A stretch of 64,000 nt of DNA, taken from contig JAGNBF010000011.1 in NCBI GenBank assembly GCA_018004935.1, positions 30,450 through 94,449 of the forward strand. Direction: 5' to 3'. The DNA comes from Chloroflexota bacterium (GTDB lineage: Bacteria; Chloroflexota; Anaerolineae; Promineifilales; Promineifilaceae). The stretch's first letter is position 1. Every line of letters begins with the position of its first letter. Of the stretch, positions 18,305 to 26,937 are shown piece after piece. The position numbers and the translations under genes were made by a program. The notes below the pieces were generated by a model, which saw nothing but the letters and a program-made list of their open reading frames with translations, was not told the DNA's origin and ran no database searches.

Positions 18305-18613
18305 ATGCCCAAAGAAACTGAACTCAAGATCATCAAGGTTGCGGCCAAATCTCGCACGCCCTCTGTCGCCGGGGCTATTGCTGGTATTTTGCGAGAAGAT
18401 GGTCGAGTGGAAATCCAGGCCATTGGTGCGATGGCGGTGAATCAGGCTCTCAAGGCGTTGGTAACGGCACGTAAATATCTATTGCAGGAAAATAAGGAAC
18501 TCCTTTTTCAGCCCGTATTCATGGATACATCCATCAAAGGTAAAGACCGCACCGTTCTCCAGATCATTGTTGAAATTGTAACTACCCTTGAAAAAGGTTA
18601 TGCTCTGGCATAA
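18305..18613 (+). CDS. spoVS: Stage V sporulation protein S family (SpoVS)
   Basis: Encodes 102 residues covering one SpoVS domain of the Alba-like fold, with the family pattern KVAAKSRTPSVAGAIAGILR and IQAIGAMAVNQALKALVTAR. SpoVS proteins affect spore coat assembly and septation in Bacillus, and they are also common in non-sporulating phyla, where they are thought to bind nucleic acid. AAGGAG lies 8 bases before the ATG. It stands alone between repeat clusters. Confidence 0.93.
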   Translation: MPKETELKIIKVAAKSRTPSVAGAIAGILREDGRVEIQAIGAMAVNQALKALVTARKYLLQENKELLFQPVFMDTSIKGKDRTVLQIIVEIVTTLEKGYALA

Positions 18614-18690
18614 AAAGGCCGCGCCCCCCGACAGTGCCTCTCCAAAGTCCGATTTCTTAGCCTTGGCTTATACCAGTGATTGCTTTCCCC

Positions 18691-18780
18691 CGCCCCTAAC
18701 CCCGCCCCCAGGGGCGGGGAACTTTTTTTTGTGTCATTTTTCGCGGGCATCCGCCCGCGAAAAATGACACGAATGGGGCA
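18691..18780 (+). repeat. GC-box element with perfect hairpin
   Basis: GC box (CCCCGCCCCCAGGGGCGGGG) followed by a perfect 18-base stem GTGTCATTTTTCGCGGGC with a 4-base loop. The stem differs from those of the other copies but is fully paired. Confidence 0.65.
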
Positions 18781-18782
18781 GG

Positions 18783-19038
18783 CCAAATTGCCGTAATCCT
18801 CAATTTAACCAACGGTTAAAACCGTTGCCCGCCAAAAGCACACTCGAAAAATAGCCCACCCCGTAGCACAGCCTTTCAGGCTGTTCGCCCTACACATCCT
18901 GGATGGGGGCTGAGCTTTACCGAAGCCCGGCTCCGCCTATATAGAGAGCGCACAGCCTGGAAAGGCTGTGCTACGCTCAGTTGACCACCGGGCGGCCGCA
19001 CCATTTTTAGACGTTCAGGCCAAATTGAGAATTGCTGG
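18783..19038 (+). mobile_element. MITE-3, about 250 bp
   Basis: Ends in inverted forms of CAATTCTCAATTT / AAATTGAGAATTGCTGG and contains two ACAGCCT-AGGCTGT dyads. Related copies lie at 25250-25500 (inverted) and 56472-56794. No coding capacity. Its right end lies just upstream of the promoter of the cobalamin locus. Confidence 0.65.
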
Positions 19039-19054
19039 ACGCTCTGATGAGCTT

Positions 19055-19082
19055 TTGCTACACTACAATCTAATTATATATT
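19055..19082 (+). promoter_or_regulatory. Promoter of the cobalamin-controlled operon
   Basis: TTGCTA (19055-19060), 16-base spacer, TATATT (19077-19082). The predicted transcription start near 19089 coincides with the start of the riboswitch, which supports this call. Confidence 0.6.
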
Positions 19083-19085
19083 GCA

Positions 19086-19307
19086 TATTGGTGGTGTCCT
19101 TTGCCCCGGATGGCAGGACATAATGGCGAAACCGGTGTAAGTCCGGTACTGTCCCCGCAACTGTAAGTGGAACCGTCCACGAGTCAGGTCGCCCACCACC
19201 CTTATGGTTTTCTAGCTCTCGTGGGTAAGGGTTGGGAACGCTCAACAGGCTATTCCTCTGACGTTTCCTCAACCCGATGCTAATACGGCATCGGGTTTTT
19301 TTGTCCC
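19086..19307 (+). promoter_or_regulatory. Cobalamin riboswitch with terminator platform
   Basis: The conserved core of the adenosylcobalamin aptamer is directly readable: GGCGAAACCGGTGTAAGTCC, CTGTCCCCGCAACTGTAA and GAGTCAGGTCGCCCACCAC (about 19125-19200). An expression platform follows with an intrinsic terminator at 19271-19302, 89 bases before the next ATG. Bound cobalamin would therefore stop transcription of the downstream surface-protein and ECF genes. By family knowledge such switches control B12 synthesis or uptake genes. Confidence 0.95.
19271..19302 (+). terminator. Intrinsic terminator of the riboswitch
   Basis: AACCCGATGC pairs with GCATCGGGTT across a 7-base loop and is followed by a run of seven T. 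Confidence 0.9.
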
Positions 19308-19391
19308 CTCCCTCATTTCAGCATCATCTTGTCAGTACCAATAGTCAGTGACCATTAACAAGGCCAATGATCAGCAAGGGGAAAATAAACA

Positions 19392-21560
19392 ATGTTAATA
19401 AGAATTAGTGGGTTGGTTTTCGTATTGGGTTTGTTTTTGGCCCTGGGGCGGGCCGAGGCGGCCGCGGCCGCAACCAACCAGCAACAGGCGGTCATCGCGG
19501 CCGCAAACTGGCTCATCACCACGCATCAAAATAGCGATGGTGGTTACACCAGTTTTAGCGCGGGAGCCGATATAGCCCCATCCGATATAGGCGGAACGTT
19601 AGATGTCATCCTCGCCCTCAGCAGTGCGGGTTATGATGTACGCCCCACTTATCCGGGCAAAAATGCCGGGCCGGTTGATTATCTCACCGCTAATGCCGAT
19701 GCCTTACTGGCTTTTGCTCAGCAGGATGGTGGCTCCGCTGGTAAGCTGGTGCTGGGGCTACTGGCCGCCCAACAAGACCCCCGTGCTTTTGGTGGACAAG
19801 ATTATGTGTCTGTATTGGCCGGTCTGCTTACCACCGAGGGAGATTACACAAGTAGTTCGCCCTATCAACAAGCGTTGGCCATGCTGGGGTTAAGCGCGGC
19901 CGCGGAACCCATTCCCCCCTCCGCCCCGGCCTGGCTCATCAACCGGCAGGCCACCGAGGGGGATATAGCCGGTTCCTGGGATGACGGCTTCGGCACCAAT
20001 GGCAACGCGGATGCCACCGCCCTGAGCATCATGGCGCTTCTGGCCGCCGGTAATCCCACCACGGATCGGGCGGTGGTAGCGGCACGTGGTTTTCTGGCCC
20101 AGACACAAACAGAAAGCGGGGGTTGGGAGTATGGCTCCGGCTTTGGCGCAAATATCAATAGCACGGCTCTTGTAGTACAGGCGTTAAAAGCATTGGGCGA
20201 AGATTATGAAAGCCCTAATAGCCCCTGGATACCCGCGGCCGCGACGCCCCTGGCTTATCTTTTACAAAATCAGGCCGAAAATGGGGCCTATCAAACTGAC
20301 CTGGGGAATGGCCTGGTAGAGGATTTTTACGCTACCGTCCAGGCCTTACCCGCTCTGGCAGGTAAAAGCTGGCCCCTGGCCAGCCGGGTAACTGCCATGC
20401 AACAGGCCATCTCTTGCCTGCAAACGTTACAAGACCCGGCTACCGGTGGCTGGGAAAATTTTGCTGGCTTTGGCGTAGATGCCGGGGGAACAGCACGGGC
20501 CATCCAGGCTCTGGTCGCCGCCGGTGAAGATCCAACCAGCGGACGGTGGACGGTGAATGGGATCAATGCCGTACAGGCATTAGAAAATCTGACCCCGGCT
20601 TATCTAGACGAGGGGCGGGGTGGCCGGGTAGGGACGGTAATGCAAGGGGTCGCGGCCGCGGGCGGCAATGTTACTGATTTCGCCGGACAAGATTTATTTG
20701 TCACCCTGACCAGCCATTATTCGCCGACGGGCGCGTTGGATGACACCAGTTTTGGTGTTTTTGGACACAGCCGGGCCTTGCTGGGGGCGGTGCAGGCAGG
20801 CTACGGCATGGCCGAATTGACCCCCGGCTTAGATTTTCTGTTGGCCGCGGCCGCGGATAATGAGTGGGGCAGTCCCGATGTGAATGGTTTAGCCCTACAG
20901 GTGTTAGGCCCGTTAGCCTTGTCGTCACCGGAGATGGTCGCCCCTTTACGCCACAGTCAATTAGGGGATGGGGGCTGGGGATTCGATGTTAGTAATCCCA
21001 ATACCACCTCCGAAGTGGTGCGGGGATTGGTGGCGGTAGACGTAAACCCGTTTAATCCGGTTTGGAGTGTAGTTATCAGTGGTTCCTTAATCGGCCCGGT
21101 TGAGGTGGTGCTGTCTACCCAGGGAGAAAATGGTTGTTGGCCTAATCTATATGGCCCAGGAGATGATCCTCTGACCACAACGGATGCTATTTTGTTGTTA
21201 GCGGCGCACCCCTCGCACTGGGGGGAAACGGGGTTTGCCAGCACCGAAACCAGCACCGAAACGATACCCCCAGTTGAGCCTCTGGCTACGCCTGAACCAA
21301 CGGCTTATAGCGCGGCCGCGCCATCTGCCCCTCAACCAACAACGCCCCCCCTTGAATATATCGCCCCCACAACAGTGGTGGTTCTGCCTACAGTGGCCCC
21401 CACAACGGGTTATCCAGGCATACGAGATACGCCTACCCCTATTGGCGAAGTTATCGCGTCACCCACGGCCACAAATGGTGGGAGTATCTGGGTGTACGCA
21501 ATCGTTTTAGTGCTGGTGGTAGCCGGACTAGGGGTATTCTTTACCCTGCGCCGCCGTTAG
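19392..21560 (+). CDS. Surface-anchored alpha/alpha-toroid protein, likely cobalamin-binding
   Basis: Encodes 722 residues. Signal peptide at 1-25. Repeats of the prenyltransferase/squalene-cyclase toroid type fill about 25-625, for example ESGGWEYGSGFGANINSTAL, ATGGWENFAGFGVDAGGTAR and LGDGGWGFDVSNPNTTSEVV. This is the fold of the alpha domain of vertebrate intrinsic factor and transcobalamin. A Pro/Thr linker, one membrane helix (about 695-715) and the tail RRR anchor it outside the cell. It follows a cobalamin riboswitch, so I infer capture of cobalamin with the DUF4430-like partner at 22468. It is not a terpene cyclase: it is secreted, and I see no DXDD motif. SD AAGGGG lies about 10 bases before the ATG. 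Eight GCGGCCGC sites lie in the gene. Confidence 0.85.
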   Translation: MLIRISGLVFVLGLFLALGRAEAAAAATNQQQAVIAAANWLITTHQNSDGGYTSFSAGADIAPSDIGGTLDVILALSSAGYDVRPTYPGKNAGPVDYLTANADALLAFAQQDGGSAGKLVLGLLAAQQDPRAFGGQDYVSVLAGLLTTEGDYTSSSPYQQALAMLGLSAAAEPIPPSAPAWLINRQATEGDIAGSWDDGFGTNGNADATALSIMALLAAGNPTTDRAVVAARGFLAQTQTESGGWEYGSGFGANINSTALVVQALKALGEDYESPNSPWIPAAATPLAYLLQNQAENGAYQTDLGNGLVEDFYATVQALPALAGKSWPLASRVTAMQQAISCLQTLQDPATGGWENFAGFGVDAGGTARAIQALVAAGEDPTSGRWTVNGINAVQALENLTPAYLDEGRGGRVGTVMQGVAAAGGNVTDFAGQDLFVTLTSHYSPTGALDDTSFGVFGHSRALLGAVQAGYGMAELTPGLDFLLAAAADNEWGSPDVNGLALQVLGPLALSSPEMVAPLRHSQLGDGGWGFDVSNPNTTSEVVRGLVAVDVNPFNPVWSVVISGSLIGPVEVVLSTQGENGCWPNLYGPGDDPLTTTDAILLLAAHPSHWGETGFASTETSTETIPPVEPLATPEPTAYSAAAPSAPQPTTPPLEYIAPTTVVVLPTVAPTTGYPGIRDTPTPIGEVIASPTATNGGSIWVYAIVLVLVVAGLGVFFTLRRR

Positions 21561-21579
21561 GAAAAGAAATTGGGGCATG

Positions 21580-21905
21580 GTTCGCAAGCTGTGCTTAACA
21601 TTTTGTAGGACGATTTGGTAAATCGTCCTACAAATTTGTGTAACCATTCAGCCTTCCAAAGGTTTGTACCTTTGAGCGGTTAGTTGACATAAACCTTCAG
21701 AAGGTTATTTACCGATAAATTCTAATAAAGGCATCTTCTGTATCTTCTCAATAAAGGTAACCGTTTACTCATGAAATTGAGCTTTTCTCTGGTAACTATC
21801 CCTCACCCCCAGCCCCTGTCCCAAAGTGGGAGAGGAGAGTTGGTTCCCTCTCCCTGGGGAGAGGGTTAGGGTGAGGGGTTATATCGTTACAACTTTCGGA
21901 AGGCT
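21580..21905. repeat. MITE-4 fragment and CTCTCCC hairpin repeat
   Basis: Holds a hairpin GTAGGACGATTTGGTAAATC element (21600-21640), a CCTTCCAAAGG-type element, and a large dyad of CCCTCACCCCCAG / CTCTCCCTGGGGAGAGGG type (21799-21880). No gene. It separates the toroid gene from the next gene of the same locus. Confidence 0.6.
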
Positions 21906-22015
21906 GAACGCTTACCAATAAAGTGTGGTGAAGATGGTTGAGTTTGTCGCCACCAACCGCCTGCGACAGGCCCAGGCTACGTTTCCCCCGCAATATTGAG
22001 AAGAGACGAATAAAG

Positions 22016-22132
22016 GGTTCTTGGGGATTTCAGGGGGTATGGGCAACCCTTGTGGTTGCCCTCGGCGGGCAGGCACAAGGCCAGCCCCTACAGGTAGCTA
22101 CACCCCGCGAATTCCGAAAGAACCATATATAT
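22016..22132 (+). repeat. 120-bp GGGCAACC element
   Basis: Imperfect inverted ends (GGGATTTCAGGGGG / CGCGAATTCCGAAAGAACC) and internal GGCAACCCTTGTGGTTGCC stem. Other copies: 22297-22408, 28840-28912, 30211-30334, 33519-33612, 49361-49480, 52294-52408 and 59162-59285. Confidence 0.7.
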
Positions 22133-22242
22133 GACTGAGTCTACGGCAAAAAGCCCGGTTTCTGACTAATCTAACCGTCGCTTCCCGAGAGAAAGAAACC
22201 GGGGTTTTAACTGCTTTGATCTTTTTTCAGTGGAGTCATGAC
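22131..22242 (+). mobile_element. MITE-E, intact copy
   Basis: About 110 bases with inverted ends of the form CATGAGTCTACTGCAAAAAG, internal AAAAAGCCCGGTTTCTGACT and its inverted counterpart. The second copy, at 51755-52137, is interrupted by MITE-1. Confidence 0.7.
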
Positions 22243-22296
22243 TAAACGCTTACCCGGTGTAGGAATAAGTTGTGACACCTGAATAGTTATTGATTC

Positions 22297-22408
22297 GGCT
22301 CTTTGGGAATTCAGGGGGTTGACACCATATGTACGGGCTGACCTTGTGCCTGCCCGGTGTGGGGCAACCACAAGGGTTGCCCGTACCCCACGAAATCCCG
22401 AAGACCCA
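22297..22408 (+). repeat. 120-bp GGGCAACC element, second copy in this gap
   Basis: Same family as 22016-22132: GGGAATTCAGGGGGTTGACA start and CCACGAAATCCCGAAG end. Confidence 0.65.
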
Positions 22409-22467
22409 TTGATTCAACTGAACAGTTGCCTTACCACGCTCAACGCTTGAGGATGTGTATCGTTATT

Positions 22468-23136
22468 ATGAAACAATCTATGGGGATTATCTGGCTTGTC
22501 ATTTGGTTGACCCTGCCGACTGCGGTATTGGCGCAAGAAGCGCATCGGGCGGGGGTAGTGATTGTGCATGAAGATGGTCTGGTGGAGACGGCCTGTGTCA
22601 CTTTTTATGAGGATAACATTACGGGTGGCGAGTTGTTGAATCGAGCCGTTTTGTCGGTGGAACGAGATGCCACCGGGATAGGGGATCTGGTTTGCCGTAT
22701 TGGTGAAAGCGGTTGCCCGGCCACGGATTGCCTCTGCCAATGTCAGGGGGGTGATGATTGTGTGTACTGGTCTTACTGGCATCAGGTGGATGGGCAATGG
22801 CAATATTCGCAGGCAGGAGCCAGCCTGTATCCGGTAGAAGATGGGGCAATTGATGGCTGGGTGTGGGGGCCAGGAGCGTCTGGCTCGGCGCCTGAGCCAC
22901 CGGCTGTGACGCTGGATGGGTTGTGTCTGGAGCCTACGGTGCTTCCTCCCACCGCTACCTGGCCTCCGGCAACGGCTTTAGCCAGCGCCCAGGGAACGGC
23001 AACCGCGGCCGCACCGCTCACGCCACAGCAGAACCCACATCCTTCAACCGCGGCCGCAACGGCCTGGACATACATGTTCTTTGTGGCGTTGTTGGTGGGG
23101 TTGATAGGGCTGGGACTGTGGCGGCGCAAGCGATAG
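22468..23136 (+). CDS. Transcobalamin-C-terminal-like (DUF4430-like) surface protein
   Basis: Encodes 222 residues. Signal peptide (IIWLVIWLTLPTAVLAQEA), then a compact Cys-rich domain at about 25-145 with TGGELLNRA, CRIGESGCPATDCLCQCQGG, YWSYWHQVDGQWQYSQAGAS and DGWVWGPGA. This matches the DUF4430 pattern, which InterPro names transcobalamin-like C-terminal: the beta domain that caps cobalamin in intrinsic factor. A Thr/Ala/Pro linker, one membrane helix and the tail RRKR follow. I infer that it closes over cobalamin held by the toroid protein and hands it to the ECF importer encoded next (7-base gap, SD AGGGGTG). I chose ATG 22468 because the signal peptide follows; ATG 22453 is also in frame. 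Confidence 0.82.
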   Translation: MKQSMGIIWLVIWLTLPTAVLAQEAHRAGVVIVHEDGLVETACVTFYEDNITGGELLNRAVLSVERDATGIGDLVCRIGESGCPATDCLCQCQGGDDCVYWSYWHQVDGQWQYSQAGASLYPVEDGAIDGWVWGPGASGSAPEPPAVTLDGLCLEPTVLPPTATWPPATALASAQGTATAAAPLTPQQNPHPSTAAATAWTYMFFVALLVGLIGLGLWRRKR

Positions 23137-23143
23137 GGGTGAT

Positions 23144-24010
23144 ATGAATTCAACTTTTGCGGCTCTTTACACGCGATTTTCCCCCTTTCCCTGGTCGGTG
23201 CGTTTACGGGTAACGCGCTGGCTTTCCGGGGCTATTTATGCCTTGAGTGGTGTAATTGGCGCGGCCGCGTTTCTCTATCCCTTTTTCTTACGGGCACAGG
23301 GGCAGGTATACAATAGCGGCTCAACTCTAGTACTGACAACTGGTTTGCTCATGCTTTGTCTCCTGGTTCTGTTGTTAGAAATACAGGGGCAGGTCATCAG
23401 TGCCAAGTTGGTAGCGGCCTTGGGTCTGTTGGTGGCGGTGACAGCCATTTTACGTTTTGTGGATAATGCCGTACCCATTCCCGGTGGTTTCAGCCCCATT
23501 TTTGCGCCCATTATCATGGCCGGTTACGTCTTTGGCCCTCGTTTTGGGTTCCTGATGGGGGTGATGACATTGCTGGTATCGGCCCTGATTACCGGTGGGG
23601 TTGGCCCCTGGTTACCGTATCAGATGTTTACGACAGGCTGGGTGGGTTTGACGGCGGGGTGGCTACCGCAGACAACGCGGCCGCGGGTGGCCCTCTTTTT
23701 ACTGGCCCTATTCGGGCTAGGTTGGGGGTTTCTCTTTGGTGTCATCATCAACCTGTATGCCTGGCCGTTTTGGATAGGCGAGGCAACCCTGAGTTGGCAA
23801 CCGGGGAGTACTCTGGCAACAATGGTGCATCATTACCTCACCTACTACACCCTCACCTCTCTGTGGTGGGATGTAATGGCCGCTCTGGGTAATGTGGCCC
23901 TCATTCTGCTTCTTGGTCAACCCGTCCTCAAGGCCCTTCGCCGCTTTCGGGATCGGTTTCAGTTTGAGCAGGAGGGGGAGCGGTTTGTCACGGGAAATCC
24001 CCACCCCTAA
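23144..24010 (+). CDS. ECF transporter S component, probable cobalamin
   Basis: Encodes 288 residues with about six membrane helices between residues 28 and 270. The pattern of ECF substrate-binding (S) components is visible: ILRFVDNAVPIPGGFSPIFA (about 105-125) followed by MAGYVFGPRFGFLMGVMTLL and LPYQMFTTGWVGLTAGWLP. It resembles the S subunits annotated near cobalamin-regulated genes (CbrT-like), but the substrate rests on the riboswitch and neighbours, not on a diagnostic residue. It lies 7 bases after the DUF4430-like gene and 16 bases before the T component. Confidence 0.82.
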   Translation: MNSTFAALYTRFSPFPWSVRLRVTRWLSGAIYALSGVIGAAAFLYPFFLRAQGQVYNSGSTLVLTTGLLMLCLLVLLLEIQGQVISAKLVAALGLLVAVTAILRFVDNAVPIPGGFSPIFAPIIMAGYVFGPRFGFLMGVMTLLVSALITGGVGPWLPYQMFTTGWVGLTAGWLPQTTRPRVALFLLALFGLGWGFLFGVIINLYAWPFWIGEATLSWQPGSTLATMVHHYLTYYTLTSLWWDVMAALGNVALILLLGQPVLKALRRFRDRFQFEQEGERFVTGNPHP

Positions 24011-24026
24011 CGCCATTCCTTACACG

Positions 24027-25043
24027 ATGCCTTCTTCATTTCTTCTGCCGCAGACCTGGTTGGTCTGGCTGATGACTTCAGCCAGTGTGGCGATTATGGC
24101 TCACAACCCGCTGTACAGCCTGCTCCTCCTGCTGGTGGGGCGAATGGTGTATCTGGGCACGCGGCCGCGGGGAGCTACCATTCCTTTCCGTTGGCTACGC
24201 CTGGGTGTGATCATGTTGACCATTTCTACCGTGTTATATGGTCTTTCTCTGCATAGCGGCGACACCGTTTTGTTTCGCCTGCCGGGTTCATGGCCGCTGG
24301 TGGGTGGGCCAATTACAGGGGAAGCCATGATCTTGGGGGCCAGCAATGGTTTGCACCTGCTCACCTTGCTGGTCTTATTTGCTACTTTCAACCGGGCCGT
24401 GCCCTCTACTGATCTTATCCGCCTGACCCCCCGGGCTTTGCACCATTTGGGCATTGTGGTTTTGATTGCGCTGACTTATGTGCCCGAAACTCTGAACCAA
24501 TGGCAACGGATTCGTGAAGCACAGGCTATTCGTGGCTATGTGCCTAAAGGGTGGCGCGGCTGGCGGCCTCTGCTCCTGCCGTTGCTGGTGAGTGGCCTGG
24601 AGCGGGCGATGGAAGTGGCTGAAGCGATGGTGGCTCGGGGTTATGGGGCCACGGCGAATCAAGGTCAACCGGTGGTGCGGCAAGGGGTAATGGTGATAGG
24701 ACTTGCGGCCGCGTTTGTTGGCTGGCTCCTGTTTTTTGCCCAACCCTTGTGGGGAAGCCTGTTACTGCTGGCCGGGGTACTCCTGTTGCTCTGGTTACTG
24801 TGGCAGGCTGGACGTGATGTCCCTTTCACCCGTTATCAGGCTACATCCTGGCAACAAAACGATTTTTTGGTTATGGGCCTCTCTTGTTTACCCCTTCTGG
24901 CTCTTTTCTGGATCACCCCTACCAGCCTGACCTACTCCCCTTTTCCCCAGGTCGCCCTTCCCCCCTTCCATCCCCTTTTCGGAGCCAGCCTGCTGGCCTT
25001 TCTGGCCCCCTGGTTGAGCCATGACACCACCCCATCACCCTAA
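24027..25043 (+). CDS. ecfT: ECF transporter transmembrane T component
   Basis: Encodes 338 residues with N-terminal and C-terminal helix groups. Between them are the two short Arg-Gly motifs that couple T components to the ATPases: REAQAIRGYVPKG (about residue 160) and EAMVARGYGAT (about residue 205). It is longer than typical EcfT because of two extra C-terminal helix pairs (about 220-335). I chose ATG 24027 because upstream codons overlap the S component gene in another frame. No ECF ATPase (A subunit) gene is in the window, so it must be elsewhere. Confidence 0.85.
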   Translation: MPSSFLLPQTWLVWLMTSASVAIMAHNPLYSLLLLLVGRMVYLGTRPRGATIPFRWLRLGVIMLTISTVLYGLSLHSGDTVLFRLPGSWPLVGGPITGEAMILGASNGLHLLTLLVLFATFNRAVPSTDLIRLTPRALHHLGIVVLIALTYVPETLNQWQRIREAQAIRGYVPKGWRGWRPLLLPLLVSGLERAMEVAEAMVARGYGATANQGQPVVRQGVMVIGLAAAFVGWLLFFAQPLWGSLLLLAGVLLLLWLLWQAGRDVPFTRYQATSWQQNDFLVMGLSCLPLLALFWITPTSLTYSPFPQVALPPFHPLFGASLLAFLAPWLSHDTTPSP

Positions 25044-25580
25044 TAGTGCTTGTAGGGCATTGCTTAGGGTTCGCTCGTAAACAACTTTGGAGTTTGCTGT
25101 GGCCGGTCTCCTGACCGCGCCACCCAACTTAATTCCAAGTGAACCCTTAGTCGAATTTTCCCCACCCCTAACCCCGCCCCCCGGGGCGGGGAACTTTTTA
25201 AGGGCCGTTTTTCGCGGGCGAATGCCCGCGAAAAACGGCCCAATCTGTGTCTCTAAAAATGGAGAAGTCGCCCGGCGGTTTAACTGAGCATAGCACAGCC
25301 TGGAAAGGCTGTGCACTCTCTATACAGGCAGAGCCGGGCTTCGGCAAGCTCAGCCCTCGCGGACGTGTATCGTTACGCCCATTTTTTGTTTTCACGAGAG
25401 GGCGAACAGCCGGAAAGGCTGTTCTACGGGTTGGGCCATTTTTCGAGCGTGCTCCTGGAGTCCAACGGTTTTAGCCGTTGGCTAAATTGAGAATTGCTGG
25501 TGGTGCTTGTCGCTCTCTTTGCAAATGGGCGGGGGGTGATATACTGCCCTGTTTCATTTGACCCTTGTTAAACCTCTTTT
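25044..25580. repeat. Repeat cluster: dyad, GC-box element, MITE-3 copy
   Basis: In order: the GGTCTCCTGACC dyad (25098-25122), a GC-box element with a fully paired stem GGGCCGTTTTTCGCGGGCG (25143-25240), and an inverted MITE-3 copy (about 25250-25500) with AGCCTGGAAAGGCT dyads and the CTAAATTGAGAATTGCTGG end. No gene. Confidence 0.65.
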
Positions 25581-25583
25581 GTG

Positions 25584-25679
25584 GCATGGTGCAAAAGTCG
25601 GCAAACTGTGCTTAACATTTTGTAGGATGATTTGGCAAATCGTCCTACAAATTTGTAAAGTTGGCCTGAACCATGCCTC
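25584..25679 (+). mobile_element. MITE-4 overlapping the P450 start
   Basis: Inverted ends GGCATGGTGCAAAAG / CCTGAACCATGCC with an internal GTAGGATGATTTGGCAAATC hairpin. Copies lie at 56208-56330 and partly at 21585-21645 and 30170-30205. Its last bases include the ATG at 25673. Confidence 0.65.
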
Positions 25680-26917
25680 TTTTGTCTATGTCTACGCCTC
25701 CTTACGATCTGTTCAGCCGTGCTTTTAAGGCAAACCCTTTTCCTACCTTTGCTATTATGCGCGAGGCGGATCCCATCTATCCCCATCTGGCCCCCAATGG
25801 CACAACTATCTGGTACATAACCCGGTACGAAGATGTGATAGCCTGCCTGCGCGACAATGAGCATTTTGTCAAAGATATTCGTCAGGCTCTGCCACCGGAG
25901 CAGTTGACGCCCGCCCGGCGTACTACCATGCACCAACTGATCAACGAAAACATGCTCTTTGCTGACCCGCCGGATCACACGCGGTTGCGGGCGTTGGTGA
26001 GTCAGGCATTTACGCCCCGGCGCATTGAAAACCTGCGGCCGCGTTTGCACCAATTAGCCCAGGTATTATTAGAGCAAGTGGCCCCTCTCGGCCACATGGA
26101 TTTGATCGCCGATTATGCCTTACCTTTGCCCGTCGTCATTATTGCCGACCTGTTGGGCATTCCTGAAGCGGATCGCACCGCTGTCGCCGATTGGTCGCAG
26201 GCGATTATTTCGCCGGGAAGTCGGGGGCACACCTACAAGGCCCGCAAGCACAAGGTTCGGGCGCTGGTGACTTATTTGCGCGAATTGTTCAAAGAACGGG
26301 GGGCGCGGCCGCAAGATGATCTCATCACCGCTTTAGTGCAGGCCGAAATGGCCGGGGACAAACTGAGCGAGGCGGAACTCTCTAGCATGGTGGCTTTGCT
26401 CATCGTGACCGGACACGAAACAACGGTGAATCTCATCGGCAATGGGGCGTTGGCTTTGCTGACCCATCCGGCACAGCGGGCGCTTGTCCAGGAGAATCCG
26501 GCTTTGCTGGCTCAGGCCATTGAAGAGTTATTACGGTTTGATGGCCCCGTGGAAAGCTCGACAACGCGTTGGGTAGGGCAGACCTTCACTTACAAGGGGT
26601 TTACGCTGAACCGGGGAGATGTGGTGCGGCTGGTTTTTACGTCGGCGAACCGGGACGCGGCCGCGTTTGATCACCCCAACACCCTGGACATTACCCGCCC
26701 AGATAACAAACATCTCGCCTTTGGCCTGGGTATTCATTATTGCCTGGGTGCGCCTCTGGCCCGCCTGGAAGGGGAAATTGCTTTTCACACTCTCTTCCAC
26801 TATTTTCCCACCTTACAACTGGCTGTTCCCCCAGAACAATTGTTGTGGCGCTCTGGGGTGCTGTTCCGGGGGTTGCAGGGATTGCCCGTTTGTTGGGAAG
26901 TGAAGAATCTGGCCTGA
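25673..26917 (+). CDS. Cytochrome P450
   Basis: Encodes 414 residues, a normal bacterial soluble P450. The heme-ligand loop is FGLGIHYCLGAPLARLEGE (about residue 350). The ExxR motif is EELLR. The I-helix oxygen-activation motif is LIVTGHETTVNLI (about 240). It hydroxylates an unknown substrate with an unidentified redox partner; no ferredoxin gene is adjacent. ATG 25673 is the last codon-sized piece of MITE-4, and a second ATG at 25688 (MSTPPYDLFSRAF) may be the ancestral start; neither has a good Shine-Dalgarno. Confidence 0.92.
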   Translation: MPLLSMSTPPYDLFSRAFKANPFPTFAIMREADPIYPHLAPNGTTIWYITRYEDVIACLRDNEHFVKDIRQALPPEQLTPARRTTMHQLINENMLFADPPDHTRLRALVSQAFTPRRIENLRPRLHQLAQVLLEQVAPLGHMDLIADYALPLPVVIIADLLGIPEADRTAVADWSQAIISPGSRGHTYKARKHKVRALVTYLRELFKERGARPQDDLITALVQAEMAGDKLSEAELSSMVALLIVTGHETTVNLIGNGALALLTHPAQRALVQENPALLAQAIEELLRFDGPVESSTTRWVGQTFTYKGFTLNRGDVVRLVFTSANRDAAAFDHPNTLDITRPDNKHLAFGLGIHYCLGAPLARLEGEIAFHTLFHYFPTLQLAVPPEQLLWRSGVLFRGLQGLPVCWEVKNLA

Positions 26918-26937
26918 ACTACCCGCTTCCGCCTTTC

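Noticed and set aside
19392..21560. Squalene/oxidosqualene or terpene cyclase
   Set aside because: The protein has a signal peptide and a C-terminal surface anchor, I see no DXDD motif, and it follows a cobalamin riboswitch; the toroid fold alone does not imply cyclisation.
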